Shown: positions 43,781 through 51,726 of the stretch, one piece after another
How positions within the stretch are numbered: position 1 is the stretch's first letter
How the letters are laid out: each line of letters begins with the position of its first letter
NCBI RefSeq assembly: GCF_006265095.1
Contig: NZ_VCNK01000021.1
Coordinates: forward strand, 119,583 to 183,582
From: Phaeobacter sp. B1627
GTDB taxonomy: Bacteria; Pseudomonadota; Alphaproteobacteria; Rhodobacterales; Rhodobacteraceae
Direction of reading: 5' to 3'
DNA length: 64,000 bases
The notes under the pieces: generated by a model
Database searches by the model: none
Seen by the model: only the letters and a program-made list of their open reading frames with translations
Told to the model about the DNA's origin: nothing
Program-made: the position numbers and the translations under genes

Positions 43781-45514
43781 ATGCGTAAGTATCTTTTGTC
43801 CGCAGTTGCAGCTGGTGCTGTGATTGCGGCAACGGGTTCGTATGCCGATGAGGCAGCGGCCCAAAAATGGATTGACGAGGAGTTCCAGCCCTCGGTTCTG
43901 AGCAAGAGCGAACAGCTGGCCGAGATGCAATGGTTCATCAAGGCGGCCGAACCCTATGCGGGTATGGAGATCAATGTGCTCTCCGAAGGCATTCCGACCC
44001 ATTCCTATGAATCCGAGGTTTTGACCAAGGCGTTCGAGGAAATCACCGGTATCAAGGTGAACCATCAGATCCTGGGCGAAGGCGAGGTCGTACAGGCCGT
44101 GCAGACCCAGATGCAGACCAAGCGGAATCTCTATGACGCCTATGTCAACGATTCCGACCTGATCGGCACCCACTCGCGCCTGCAGCTTGCCTATAACCTC
44201 AGCGACATGATGGAAGGCGATTTCAAGGATGTGACCAACCCCGGTCTCGACCTTGCCGACTTCATGGGCACGCAGTTCACCACCGGTCCGGACGGCGATT
44301 TGTATCAGCTGCCCGATCAGCAGTTTGCCAACCTCTACTGGTTCCGCAAGGATTGGTTCGACCGCGAGGATCTGAAAGCCGCCTTCAAGGAAAAATACGG
44401 CTATGATCTGGGCGTTCCGGTCAACTGGTCCGCCTATGAAGACATCGCCGAGTTCTTCTCGGAGGATGTGAAGGAAGTCGACGGCACCACGATCTACGGC
44501 CATATGGACTATGGCAAGCGGGCGCCCGATTTGGGCTGGCGCATGACCGATGCCTGGCTGTCGATGGCGGGTGCAGGGTCCAAAGGCGAGCCAAACGGTG
44601 TGCCGATTGATGAATGGGGCATCCGCATGGAAGCCGGCTCCTGTAACCCGGCCGGCGCAAGCGTCACCCGTGGCGGTGCTGCAAACGGCCCCGCAGCGGT
44701 CTACGCAATCCGCAAATGGGACGAATGGCTGCGCAAATACGCGCCTCCGGGGGCTGCATCCTACGACTTCTATCAATCTCTGCCGGCACTGGCGCAGGGC
44801 AACGTCGCGCAGCAGATCTTCTGGTACACCGCCTTCACCGCCGACATGGTGAAGCCGAAGTCCGAAGGCAACAACACGGTTGACGACAGCGGCACGCCGC
44901 TGTGGCGGATGGCGCCCTCCCCGCATGGCCCCTACTGGGAAGAAGGCCAGAAGGTCGGCTATCAGGACGTGGGCTCCTGGACGTTCCTCAACTCCACCCC
45001 ACTGGACCGCGCGCAGGCCGCATGGCTCTACGCCCAGTTCGTCGTCTCCAAGACCGTTGACGTGAAAAAATCGCATGTTGGCCTGACCTTCATTCGTGAC
45101 AGTTCCGTCAATCACGAGAGCTTCTCGGAACGGTCTGAGAAACTCGGCGGACTGGTGGAGTTCTATCGCTCTCCCGACCGCACGGCCTGGTCTCCGACCG
45201 GTGTGAACGTGCCTGACTATCCGAAGCTGGCCCAGATCTGGTGGCAGCAAATCGGCGACGTCAATTCGGGCGCTTTCACTCCGCAGGAAGCCATGGACCG
45301 GCTCGCTCAGGAAATGGATATCACCATGGCCCGGATGCAACGCGCAGACGAGCAGGCGGGTGTCTACGGCGGCTGTGGACCGCGGCTGAACGAAGAGAAA
45401 GACGCGGAATGGTGGTATGCCAATGGCGGCGCCAAGCCCAAGCTCGACAACGAGAAGCCGCAGGGCCAGACCGTGAACTATGACGAGCTGGTTGCCCGCT
45501 GGGCCGCCAACTGA
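43781..45514 (+). CDS. glpV: Glycerol ABC transporter periplasmic substrate-binding protein, GlpV type
   Basis: The 577-residue extracellular solute-binding protein has a Sec signal peptide (MRKYLLSAVAAGAVIAATGS, cleavage near SYADE). Its length, well above ordinary sugar-binding proteins, and its place beside two ATPases, two permeases and a DUF2160 protein match the rhizobial GlpSTPQUV glycerol uptake system. Characteristic segments are SEGIPTHSYESEVLTKAFEE, then VNHQILGEGEVVQAVQTQ and LPDQQFANLYWFRKDWFD. It would bind glycerol in the periplasm and deliver it to GlpPQ. In the rhizobial operon this gene comes last, whereas here it is first. A strong hairpin follows at 45542-45566. Confidence 0.87.
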   Translation: MRKYLLSAVAAGAVIAATGSYADEAAAQKWIDEEFQPSVLSKSEQLAEMQWFIKAAEPYAGMEINVLSEGIPTHSYESEVLTKAFEEITGIKVNHQILGEGEVVQAVQTQMQTKRNLYDAYVNDSDLIGTHSRLQLAYNLSDMMEGDFKDVTNPGLDLADFMGTQFTTGPDGDLYQLPDQQFANLYWFRKDWFDREDLKAAFKEKYGYDLGVPVNWSAYEDIAEFFSEDVKEVDGTTIYGHMDYGKRAPDLGWRMTDAWLSMAGAGSKGEPNGVPIDEWGIRMEAGSCNPAGASVTRGGAANGPAAVYAIRKWDEWLRKYAPPGAASYDFYQSLPALAQGNVAQQIFWYTAFTADMVKPKSEGNNTVDDSGTPLWRMAPSPHGPYWEEGQKVGYQDVGSWTFLNSTPLDRAQAAWLYAQFVVSKTVDVKKSHVGLTFIRDSSVNHESFSERSEKLGGLVEFYRSPDRTAWSPTGVNVPDYPKLAQIWWQQIGDVNSGAFTPQEAMDRLAQEMDITMARMQRADEQAGVYGGCGPRLNEEKDAEWWYANGGAKPKLDNEKPQGQTVNYDELVARWAAN

Positions 45515-45541
45515 TCCCAGATGGGTTTCTTTCCCTGACGT

Positions 45542-45566
45542 GCCGGGCCTGAATTTCGGGCCCGGC
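45542..45566 (+). terminator. Strong hairpin between glpV and glpS, attenuator or mRNA-stability element
   Basis: GCCGGGCC and GGCCCGGC form a perfect 8-bp stem with a nine-base loop, 28 bp after the glpV stop. No T-tract follows. Such hairpins after binding-protein genes commonly raise the ratio of binding protein to membrane components by partial termination or by protecting the upstream mRNA. Confidence 0.55.
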
Positions 45567-45695
45567 TCCACCTTCCCCGGTCAGGTGATGACAGCGCCTG
45601 GCGGCTGGCATTTGGCCGGGGTTTTTCCTCAGACACCACGATAGCCCGACGCACATGCTCCCCGTGCGTGCAGGGCCGGAAAGTTCCACAGCACC

Positions 45696-46784
45696 ATGGC
45701 ACTCGAACTCAGATCCGTGACCAAACGCGTGGGCGGCGTTCTTCATATCAAGGAAACCTCGCTCACCCTCGAAACCGGTCACTTCAACGTCCTTCTGGGC
45801 GCCACCGGCTCAGGCAAGACCTCTCTGATAAAGATGATGGCAGGCCTCGACCCGATTGCGTCCGGCACGGTCCTCATGGACGGCCAGGATGTCAGCCGCC
45901 TCAGCACGCAAAAGCGCAACATCAGCCTCGTGCACCAGTTTTTCATCAACTATCCGCATATGACGGTCTACGACAATATCGCCTCGCCCCTCAAAGTCGC
46001 AGGCATGGCGAAGTCGGAACTGGACGACCGCGTTCAGGATGCGGCCAGGATCATGCAGCTGACCCCGATGCTGCAGCGCCGCCCGCATGAGCTGTCCGGT
46101 GGCCAGCAGCAACGGACCGCACTCGCGCGCGCCATCGCCAAGGAAAGCCGCGCGGTATTCCTCGACGAACCTCTGGCGAACCTCGATTACAAGCTGCGCG
46201 AAGAGTTGCGCGACCAGCTGCCGGAGCTGTTCGCCGGCCGGGGCGCGGTGGTGGTCTATGCGACCTCAGAGCCCGAAGAGGCCCTGCTGCTCGGTGGCAA
46301 GACGGCATTGATGCGCGACGGGCATGTGACCCAGTTTGGCCCCACCGCGGAGATCTACCGCAATCCCGAAAACATCCAGGCCGCCCGGGTGTTCTCGGAC
46401 CCGCCGATCAATACGGCCACGATTGTGAAACGCGGCAAGGATGCCCGGCTCGGTGCCGATATCTTCTGGACTCTGCACGGCGCGGCGGCCGACCTGGCCG
46501 ACGGTGAATACACCATCGCAATTCGCCCCCACCATGTGCAGCCGGTGGCGAAAGCGGCAGGTCTGGTGAAGCTCAATGGCCGGGTGCAGGTGACCGAGCT
46601 TTCCGGATCGGAAAGTTCGGCGCATTTCGATCTCAGCACCGATGCCGCAGCGGGCGGGACGCAAACGTCTTGGGTCTCCCTCAGCCATGGTGTGCACCCC
46701 TATGAGGTCGGTGAATTGCATGATTTTTATATGGATCCCCGGGCGGCATATGTCTTTGCCCCCGACGGTTCCCGTGTGGCGTGA
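45696..46784 (+). CDS. glpS: Glycerol ABC transporter ATP-binding protein, GlpS type
   Basis: The 362-residue ATPase of the MalK/UgpC type has Walker A GATGSGKTS, signature LSGGQQQRTALARAIA and Walker B VFLDEPLANLD, followed by a C-terminal TOBE-like regulatory domain (about residues 240-362). The H-loop position is degenerate: VVYATSEPEEAL has Ser where the catalytic His is usual (YVTHDQ). It lies ten bases upstream of glpT, and together they probably form a heterodimeric ATPase. The start ATG has only a distant GGAAAG as ribosome site and follows the 181-bp glpV-glpS spacer. Confidence 0.88.
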   Translation: MALELRSVTKRVGGVLHIKETSLTLETGHFNVLLGATGSGKTSLIKMMAGLDPIASGTVLMDGQDVSRLSTQKRNISLVHQFFINYPHMTVYDNIASPLKVAGMAKSELDDRVQDAARIMQLTPMLQRRPHELSGGQQQRTALARAIAKESRAVFLDEPLANLDYKLREELRDQLPELFAGRGAVVVYATSEPEEALLLGGKTALMRDGHVTQFGPTAEIYRNPENIQAARVFSDPPINTATIVKRGKDARLGADIFWTLHGAAADLADGEYTIAIRPHHVQPVAKAAGLVKLNGRVQVTELSGSESSAHFDLSTDAAAGGTQTSWVSLSHGVHPYEVGELHDFYMDPRAAYVFAPDGSRVA

Positions 46785-46793
46785 GGCGAAAGA

Positions 46794-47891
46794 ATGGCCA
46801 AGATTACCCTGTCCAAGCTGCGGCACAGCTACATGCCAAACCCGAAATCCGACAGCGACTATGCGCTGAAAGAAATCGACCTCGACTGGAATGACGGCGG
46901 TGCCTATGCGCTGCTGGGTCCGTCGGGCTGTGGGAAATCCACCCTGCTGAACATCATTTCGGGCCTGTTGGTCCCGTCCGAAGGTCAGATCCTTTTTGAT
47001 GGCCAGGATGTCACCGAGCTGCCACCGGACCAGCGCAACATCGCACAGGTGTTCCAGTTTCCGGTGATCTACGACACCATGACCGTCTACGACAACCTCG
47101 CCTTCCCGCTGCGCAACCGAGGCCGCGACGAGGAAACCGTGAAGCGGCGCGTGATGGCGATCGCCGAAATGCTCGAGGTCACCGATATGCTGACCACGCG
47201 CGCGTCGAACCTCAGCCCGGACAACAAGCAGAAGATCTCCATGGGGCGCGGCCTCGTGCGCGAGGACGTGAATGTGGTGATGTTCGATGAGCCTCTCACC
47301 GTGATCGACCCCCACCTGAAGTGGAAGCTGCGCTCGAAGCTGAAAGAGCTGCATCAACGCGTGAAGGCGACGATGATCTATGTCACCCACGACCAGACAG
47401 AGGCGCTGACATTTGCCGATCAGGTCGTGGTCATGCAGCTGGGCGAGGTCGTGCAAATCGGCACGCCGGTCGAATTGTTCGAGCGCCCGGCGCATACGTT
47501 TGTCGGACATTTCATCGGCTCACCCGGCATGAACATCCTGCCCTGCACCCTGACCGGGGGCGTTGCCGAAATCGAAGGTCAGCCTGTCGCGCTGGAGGGT
47601 CCGGTCAGCGGCACCGCCGCGGGCAAGACCGAGGTCGGCATTCGGCCCGAGTTTGTCACTCTGACCACAGACACCCCCGACAGCGGTCTGCCCGCAACCA
47701 TCACCAAAGTCTCGGATGTGGGGCGCCATACAGTGGTCGAATGCAACTGTCTCGGTCACAAGGTCAATGCCGTGATCGACGGCGGAGTCCCCGGCGGGAA
47801 AGGCACGCCTGTTCACCTTGAATTCCAAAGAGATCAAACCCGCCTCTACGTGGATGGTTGGCTCGCCACGCAACCGGAGCACCTGACATGA
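46794..47891 (+). CDS. glpT: Glycerol ABC transporter ATP-binding protein, GlpT type
   Basis: The second ATPase has 365 residues, with Walker A GPSGCGKST, Walker B VVMFDEPL and an intact H-loop YVTHDQTEAL. Its signature motif is degenerate: NLSPDNKQKISMGRGLV replaces LSGGQxQR. The C-terminal regulatory domain starts near residue 235 (SPGMNILPCTL). Since GlpS lacks the H-loop His and GlpT lacks the signature, both losses fall in one composite ATP site. The stop codon overlaps the glpP start by four bases. Confidence 0.88.
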   Translation: MAKITLSKLRHSYMPNPKSDSDYALKEIDLDWNDGGAYALLGPSGCGKSTLLNIISGLLVPSEGQILFDGQDVTELPPDQRNIAQVFQFPVIYDTMTVYDNLAFPLRNRGRDEETVKRRVMAIAEMLEVTDMLTTRASNLSPDNKQKISMGRGLVREDVNVVMFDEPLTVIDPHLKWKLRSKLKELHQRVKATMIYVTHDQTEALTFADQVVVMQLGEVVQIGTPVELFERPAHTFVGHFIGSPGMNILPCTLTGGVAEIEGQPVALEGPVSGTAAGKTEVGIRPEFVTLTTDTPDSGLPATITKVSDVGRHTVVECNCLGHKVNAVIDGGVPGGKGTPVHLEFQRDQTRLYVDGWLATQPEHLT

Positions 47892-48751
47892 AAACCGAAA
47901 ACCAAAAAGCATGGTTCTTTGTGCTGCCCGTGCTGCTGCTGGTGGCTTTCAACGCCCTCATTCCGATGATGACCGTGGTCAACTACTCCGTGCAGGAGAC
48001 ATTTGGCGACAACGTTTTCTTCTGGCAGGGCCTGGACTGGTTCCAGCAAATTCTGCGCTCGGACCGCTTTCATGCGGCATTGGGGCGGCAGTTCATGTTC
48101 ACTTTTCTGATCCTGATCATCGAAGTCCCGCTGGGCATAGCCATCGCCCTGTCGATGCCCCGGCAGGGGTTTTGGGTTCCGGTCTGCCTGGTGCTGATGG
48201 CCCTGCCGATGCTGATCCCGTGGAACGTGGTCGGCGCGATGTGGAACATCTTCACCCTGCCGGACATCGGCCTGTTGGGCTACTTTCTGAACCACACGCT
48301 CGGCATCGACTACGACATGACGCAGGACCCGGTCGCGGCATGGGTGACGATTGTCACCATGGACGTCTGGCACTGGACCTCGCTGGTGGTGCTGCTGAGC
48401 TATGCGGGCCTGGTGTCGATCCCCGACGCCTACTATCAGGCGGCCAAGATCGACGGAGCCTCCAGCTGGTCGGTGTTTCGCTACATCCAGCTGCCGAAGA
48501 TGAAAACCGTCCTGACCATCGCGATCCTGCTGCGCTTCATGGACAGTTTCAACATCTACACAGAGCCCTTCGTGCTGACCGGCGGGGGGCCTGGCAACTC
48601 CACCACGCTTCTGTCCATCGACCTCGTCAAGATCGCACTGGGTCAGTTTGATCTCGGACCCGCCGCGGCAATGTCGCTCATCTACTTCGCAATCACGCTT
48701 CTGGTCAGCTGGCTGTTCTACACGCTGATGACCAAAGACGATCAGAATTAA
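47888..48751 (+). CDS. glpP: Glycerol ABC transporter permease, GlpP type
   Basis: The 287-residue inner-membrane permease of the MalF/UgpA class has six predicted membrane segments and the EAA-type coupling loop (YYQAAKIDGASSWSVFRYIQ) that contacts the ATPase. The start MKTENQKAWFFVLPVLLLVA gives the first transmembrane segment. Its ATG overlaps the glpT stop by four bases. The open frame extends ten codons further upstream but has no support. It pairs with GlpQ to form the channel. Confidence 0.88.
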   Translation: MKTENQKAWFFVLPVLLLVAFNALIPMMTVVNYSVQETFGDNVFFWQGLDWFQQILRSDRFHAALGRQFMFTFLILIIEVPLGIAIALSMPRQGFWVPVCLVLMALPMLIPWNVVGAMWNIFTLPDIGLLGYFLNHTLGIDYDMTQDPVAAWVTIVTMDVWHWTSLVVLLSYAGLVSIPDAYYQAAKIDGASSWSVFRYIQLPKMKTVLTIAILLRFMDSFNIYTEPFVLTGGGPGNSTTLLSIDLVKIALGQFDLGPAAAMSLIYFAITLLVSWLFYTLMTKDDQN

Positions 48752-48763
48752 GGGAGGGATCAG

Positions 48764-49561
48764 ATGCAGAAACGTTCCATCGTCCCCATCGTCTATATCC
48801 TCTTTCTCCTGCTGCCGATCTATTGGCTGGTGGCAATGAGTTTCAAGACCACGAACGAGATCCTGTCCGGCTTCTCGCTGTTTCCGCAGAGCTTCACGAC
48901 AGAGAACTACCGGGTGATTTTCACCGATCCGAGCTGGTATTGGGGCTATATCAACTCGATCCTCTACGTGTCGATCAATACGGTGATCTCGGTCGCCGTT
49001 GCCCTGCCCGCCGCCTATGCGTTTTCGCGCTACCGGTTTCTCGGAGACAAGCAGCTGTTTTTCTGGTTGCTGACAAACCGGATGGCGCCTGCCGCAGTCT
49101 TTGCGCTGCCGTTCTTCCAGCTCTATTCTGCCGTCGGCCTGTTTGATACCCACCTTGCCGTGGCCCTGGCGCATTGCCTGTTCAACATCCCGCTGGCGGT
49201 CTGGATTCTCGAAGGTTTCATGGGCAGCGTGCCAAAGGAACTCGATGAGACGGCCTATGTCGATGGCTATTCCTTTCCGCGCTTCTTCGCGTCGATCTTC
49301 ATCCCGTCAATCAAGGCAGGTGTGGGGGTCGCGGCCTTCTTCTGCTTCATGTTCTCCTGGGTGGAGCTGCTGCTGGCCAAGACACTGACCGCCGTCGCGG
49401 CAAAACCCATCGCCGCGACGATGACCAAAACGGCGTCCTCGGCGGGCTATGAGCTTGGTCTGCTTGCCGCCGCAGGGACGCTGACCATCATTCCCGGCGC
49501 CATCGTGATCTATTTTGTCCGCAACTACATCGCGAAGGGTTTCGCGATGGGCCGCGTATAG
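48764..49561 (+). CDS. glpQ: Glycerol ABC transporter permease, GlpQ type
   Basis: The 265-residue permease of the MalG/UgpE class has six membrane segments and the EAA loop ELDETAYVDGYSFPRFFASI. The gene begins 12 bases after glpP, with GGGAGGGATC as ribosome site. With GlpP it forms the heterodimeric transmembrane pore. Nothing in the sequence is unusual. Confidence 0.88.
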   Translation: MQKRSIVPIVYILFLLLPIYWLVAMSFKTTNEILSGFSLFPQSFTTENYRVIFTDPSWYWGYINSILYVSINTVISVAVALPAAYAFSRYRFLGDKQLFFWLLTNRMAPAAVFALPFFQLYSAVGLFDTHLAVALAHCLFNIPLAVWILEGFMGSVPKELDETAYVDGYSFPRFFASIFIPSIKAGVGVAAFFCFMFSWVELLLAKTLTAVAAKPIAATMTKTASSAGYELGLLAAAGTLTIIPGAIVIYFVRNYIAKGFAMGRV

Positions 49562-49579
49562 AAAGAAAGGAGACAAGAC

Positions 49580-49858
49580 ATGTTGAGCTGGATGGCCTGG
49601 ACCTGGCCCACTGCCCTGTTGTTCATCGGGATCTTTTCCGCCATTGGCGTGCTGATCCTGCTCGAAGTGCGCAGCCCTGGCGGAGACGCCCGCAAAGGGG
49701 TGCTGGGCCTCACCACCACCCGGGGCGACCGGCTGTTTATCAGTTTGCTTGGCTCGGCCTATATTTTTCTCGCATGGCTGGGGTTCATGGGCATGCCGCT
49801 GTGGACTCCGCTCGGCCTCGCCCTTGTCTGGGCCAGCTTCTGCTTCTGGAAGGTCTGA
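49580..49858 (+). CDS. glpU: DUF2160 small membrane protein, GlpU type
   Basis: The 92-residue protein has two to three membrane segments (WPTALLFIGIFSAIGVLILL, then LGSAYIFLAWLGFMGMPLWT) with a short polar loop carrying GGDARKGVLGLTTTRGDR. It is the small DUF2160 protein always found in glycerol ABC operons of the GlpSTPQUV type. Its function is unknown, although it is thought to be part of the transporter. It closes the operon 18 bases after glpQ. The presence of this gene is the best support for glycerol as substrate. Confidence 0.9.
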   Translation: MLSWMAWTWPTALLFIGIFSAIGVLILLEVRSPGGDARKGVLGLTTTRGDRLFISLLGSAYIFLAWLGFMGMPLWTPLGLALVWASFCFWKV

Positions 49859-49873
49859 CAGCCGCTCCCCCTT

Positions 49874-49925
49874 CTGCGGGCCATACTGCGGGCCATAGGG
49901 CCGAAACTGGTCTCATGGCCCGCAG
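49874..49925 (+). repeat. Tandem 12-bp repeat plus inverted copy after glpU
   Basis: CTGCGGGCCATA occurs twice in a row (49874-49885 and 49886-49897), and an inverted copy ATGGCCCGCAG follows at 49915-49925. This gives an 11-bp stem with an 18-base loop. There is no T-tract. It may slow or end the glp transcript. Confidence 0.5.
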
Positions 49926-50026
49926 GCAGTCCCCCCTCAGGCGGATATCCCGGCATGACCATCTGCGCCCTGAGGGCTCTGCCAAGAAAGTAGTTTTCGC
50001 ACCATTGAAAATCCCGTAGCATCGCC

Positions 50027-50069
50027 GAAGATCACGTGAAGATCACCGCGACTTCTCCCCCGGTCGCGG
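50027..50069 (+). promoter_or_regulatory. Repeat cluster upstream of the BlaI-type gene, operator candidate
   Basis: A nine-base direct repeat GAAGATCAC occurs at 50027-50035 and 50038-50046, 11 bp start to start (one helical turn). It is followed by the inverted repeat CCGCGAC/GTCGCGG (50046-50052 and 50063-50069). The cluster ends about 25 bp before the start of the BlaI-type repressor, where autoregulation would be expected. It does not match the classical BlaI/MecI operator. Confidence 0.35.
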
Positions 50070-50093
50070 CACTAGACAGCAAAGCCTGGACAT

Positions 50094-50489
50094 ATGCGCA
50101 AGAAACAGAACCACTCACTACTCACCGAGGTCGAACTGGAGTTCATGACCGTCGTCTGGGAAATGGGCCAGGGGTCTGTCCGTGATATCCTTGCCGAGCT
50201 GAACAAGGTACAAGAGCGCGCCTATACGTCGGTTGCCACGGTGCTCAAGATTATGGAGCAGAAGGGTTTTTTGACCAGCGAACGGGTTGACCGGTCGTTT
50301 GTCTATCACCCTGCAATACCAAAGTCCGACTATCAAAAAACGTCGCTCAAGAACCTGTCGAGCAAACTCTTCAACGGCGCGCCTGCGGCTCTTGTGGCCC
50401 GGCTGGTCGATGACGAGGACATCACCGATGACATGCTCGAGGAAATGCGGGCCTTGCTCAACGAAAGGCTGGGGGACAATGAAAGCTGA
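50094..50489 (+). CDS. BlaI/MecI/CopY-family transcriptional repressor
   Basis: The 131-residue winged-helix repressor has the family pattern LTEVELEFMTVVWEMGQGSV, then AYTSVATVLKIMEQKGFL and the wing residues RSFVYHPAI. The C-terminal dimerisation region includes PAALVARLVDDEDITDDMLE, where staphylococcal BlaI is cleaved in response to its membrane peptidase. It overlaps the next gene, a membrane peptidase of the BlaR/MecR type, by 11 bases, which is the usual pairing. No beta-lactamase or penicillin-binding gene adjoins. The regulon is therefore unknown. Confidence 0.9.
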   Translation: MRKKQNHSLLTEVELEFMTVVWEMGQGSVRDILAELNKVQERAYTSVATVLKIMEQKGFLTSERVDRSFVYHPAIPKSDYQKTSLKNLSSKLFNGAPAALVARLVDDEDITDDMLEEMRALLNERLGDNES

Positions 50490-51618
50490 TGCACTTCTAA
50501 ATGCATATATCGATCTGAACCTGTTGGTTCTTGCCGGGGCACTTCTGTGGATGCTGGCGCGTTTGGGGTTGCGCAGGACCTCGCTGGCGACCGCCTATGG
50601 CCCGCAGCTGAAACTGCTGAATGGCATGACCGTTCTTCTGGCCTTTTCGCCGGTGCTTGTGGTCGTTTTGAACCTCAGCGGCATGGGAAACCCTCCGACG
50701 CTTTCGGATATGCTGGTCTCGCAGTATCTGCAGGGCAATGTGAACATGTCCGCAAGCCGCTTCGAGGCGATGATTGGGCTGCGTGAGGATCTGGTGCGCG
50801 ATCTCAGCGCAGGCCATGCCATCTGGAGCCGCACGGTCACCATCCTGCTGATCACCGGCGCCGCGATGTCTGCGGTCCTGCTGGGGCATGCCATTATGCG
50901 GCTCCGCCGTGCGTTATCCTCCTGCTATTTCTGGAAGCGCATCGGCCGCGTCGATCTGTTGCTCAGTGATACCACCGCCGTGGCCTATTCGACACGCGGT
51001 CTGTGGCGGCTCTATGTGGTGCTGCCGACCTCGCTGCTTGATGACCCGCGCGATCTGCGCCTGACCCTGGCGCATGAACTGCAGCATTTCCGCCAGAAGG
51101 ACGTGGAAACCGCCTTTCTGCTGGAGTGCCTGCGGCCCCTTCTGTTCTGGAACCCGGCCTACTACCTGTGGCGCCGTGACATGCGCGCGATGCGGGAATT
51201 TGCCTGTGATCAGGCTTTGGGCGCCCGGTCCCAATTTGATCTTCGGGCCTATTGCGAATGCCTGATCCGGGCGTCGGAACGGGCACGTCGCATCCCTGTT
51301 TTTCTCAGCCCGCGCAGCCCCTCTGTCGCGCTGCTGGAACGCCGTGAGATCCACAATGCTCCGATCCTGGCCCGCCGCATCATTGCGGTCACCGAAAAGG
51401 CGCCTGAGGGCCGTCAGGCCTCTCTCTGGGCTGCCATTGCCGCCACCATCGGCGGCGCCGTGGTCATGACCGCCTTCCTGATCCAGCGCCCCGGAGACTG
51501 GAGTCATGACCGCATCATGCTTGCGACCATTGTCAATCTGGAGCGTATGGCCCATCGCAATACCGCTCAGCCGACCGTGTCGGTCCTCAATAGCGGGTTT
51601 GTCACCTCTTTGCGCTGA
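50479..51618 (+). CDS. M56-family (BlaR1/MecR1-like) membrane metallopeptidase without sensor domain
   Basis: The 379-residue membrane protein has hydrophobic segments near residues 9-30, 45-65 and 120-140, and an M56 zinc-protease motif HELQH at residues 199-203 followed by the third ligand region REFACDQALG. A further membrane segment lies near residue 325 (LWAAIAATIGGAVVMTAFLI). The protein ends about 35 residues later, so it has no penicillin-binding sensor domain. It would cleave or inactivate the BlaI-type repressor in response to an unknown signal. The start ATG lies inside the repressor gene, with GGGGGACA as ribosome site, so the pair is translationally coupled. Confidence 0.85.
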   Translation: MKADALLNAYIDLNLLVLAGALLWMLARLGLRRTSLATAYGPQLKLLNGMTVLLAFSPVLVVVLNLSGMGNPPTLSDMLVSQYLQGNVNMSASRFEAMIGLREDLVRDLSAGHAIWSRTVTILLITGAAMSAVLLGHAIMRLRRALSSCYFWKRIGRVDLLLSDTTAVAYSTRGLWRLYVVLPTSLLDDPRDLRLTLAHELQHFRQKDVETAFLLECLRPLLFWNPAYYLWRRDMRAMREFACDQALGARSQFDLRAYCECLIRASERARRIPVFLSPRSPSVALLERREIHNAPILARRIIAVTEKAPEGRQASLWAAIAATIGGAVVMTAFLIQRPGDWSHDRIMLATIVNLERMAHRNTAQPTVSVLNSGFVTSLR

Positions 51619-51726
51619 ACCGAGACTGACTGCACAACGGTCTCCGGGAATTCCTGCCCCGCCCTCGCCAAACGCTTTGATCCCGTGCGGCTTCCCCGTT
51701 ATGACCCCGGCGAGGAGAGCCAAGTC

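Noticed and set aside
43766..45571. A 601-codon open frame on the minus strand over glpV
   Set aside because: The plus-strand gene has a signal peptide, a ribosome site and family motifs. The antisense frame is a codon-bias artefact.
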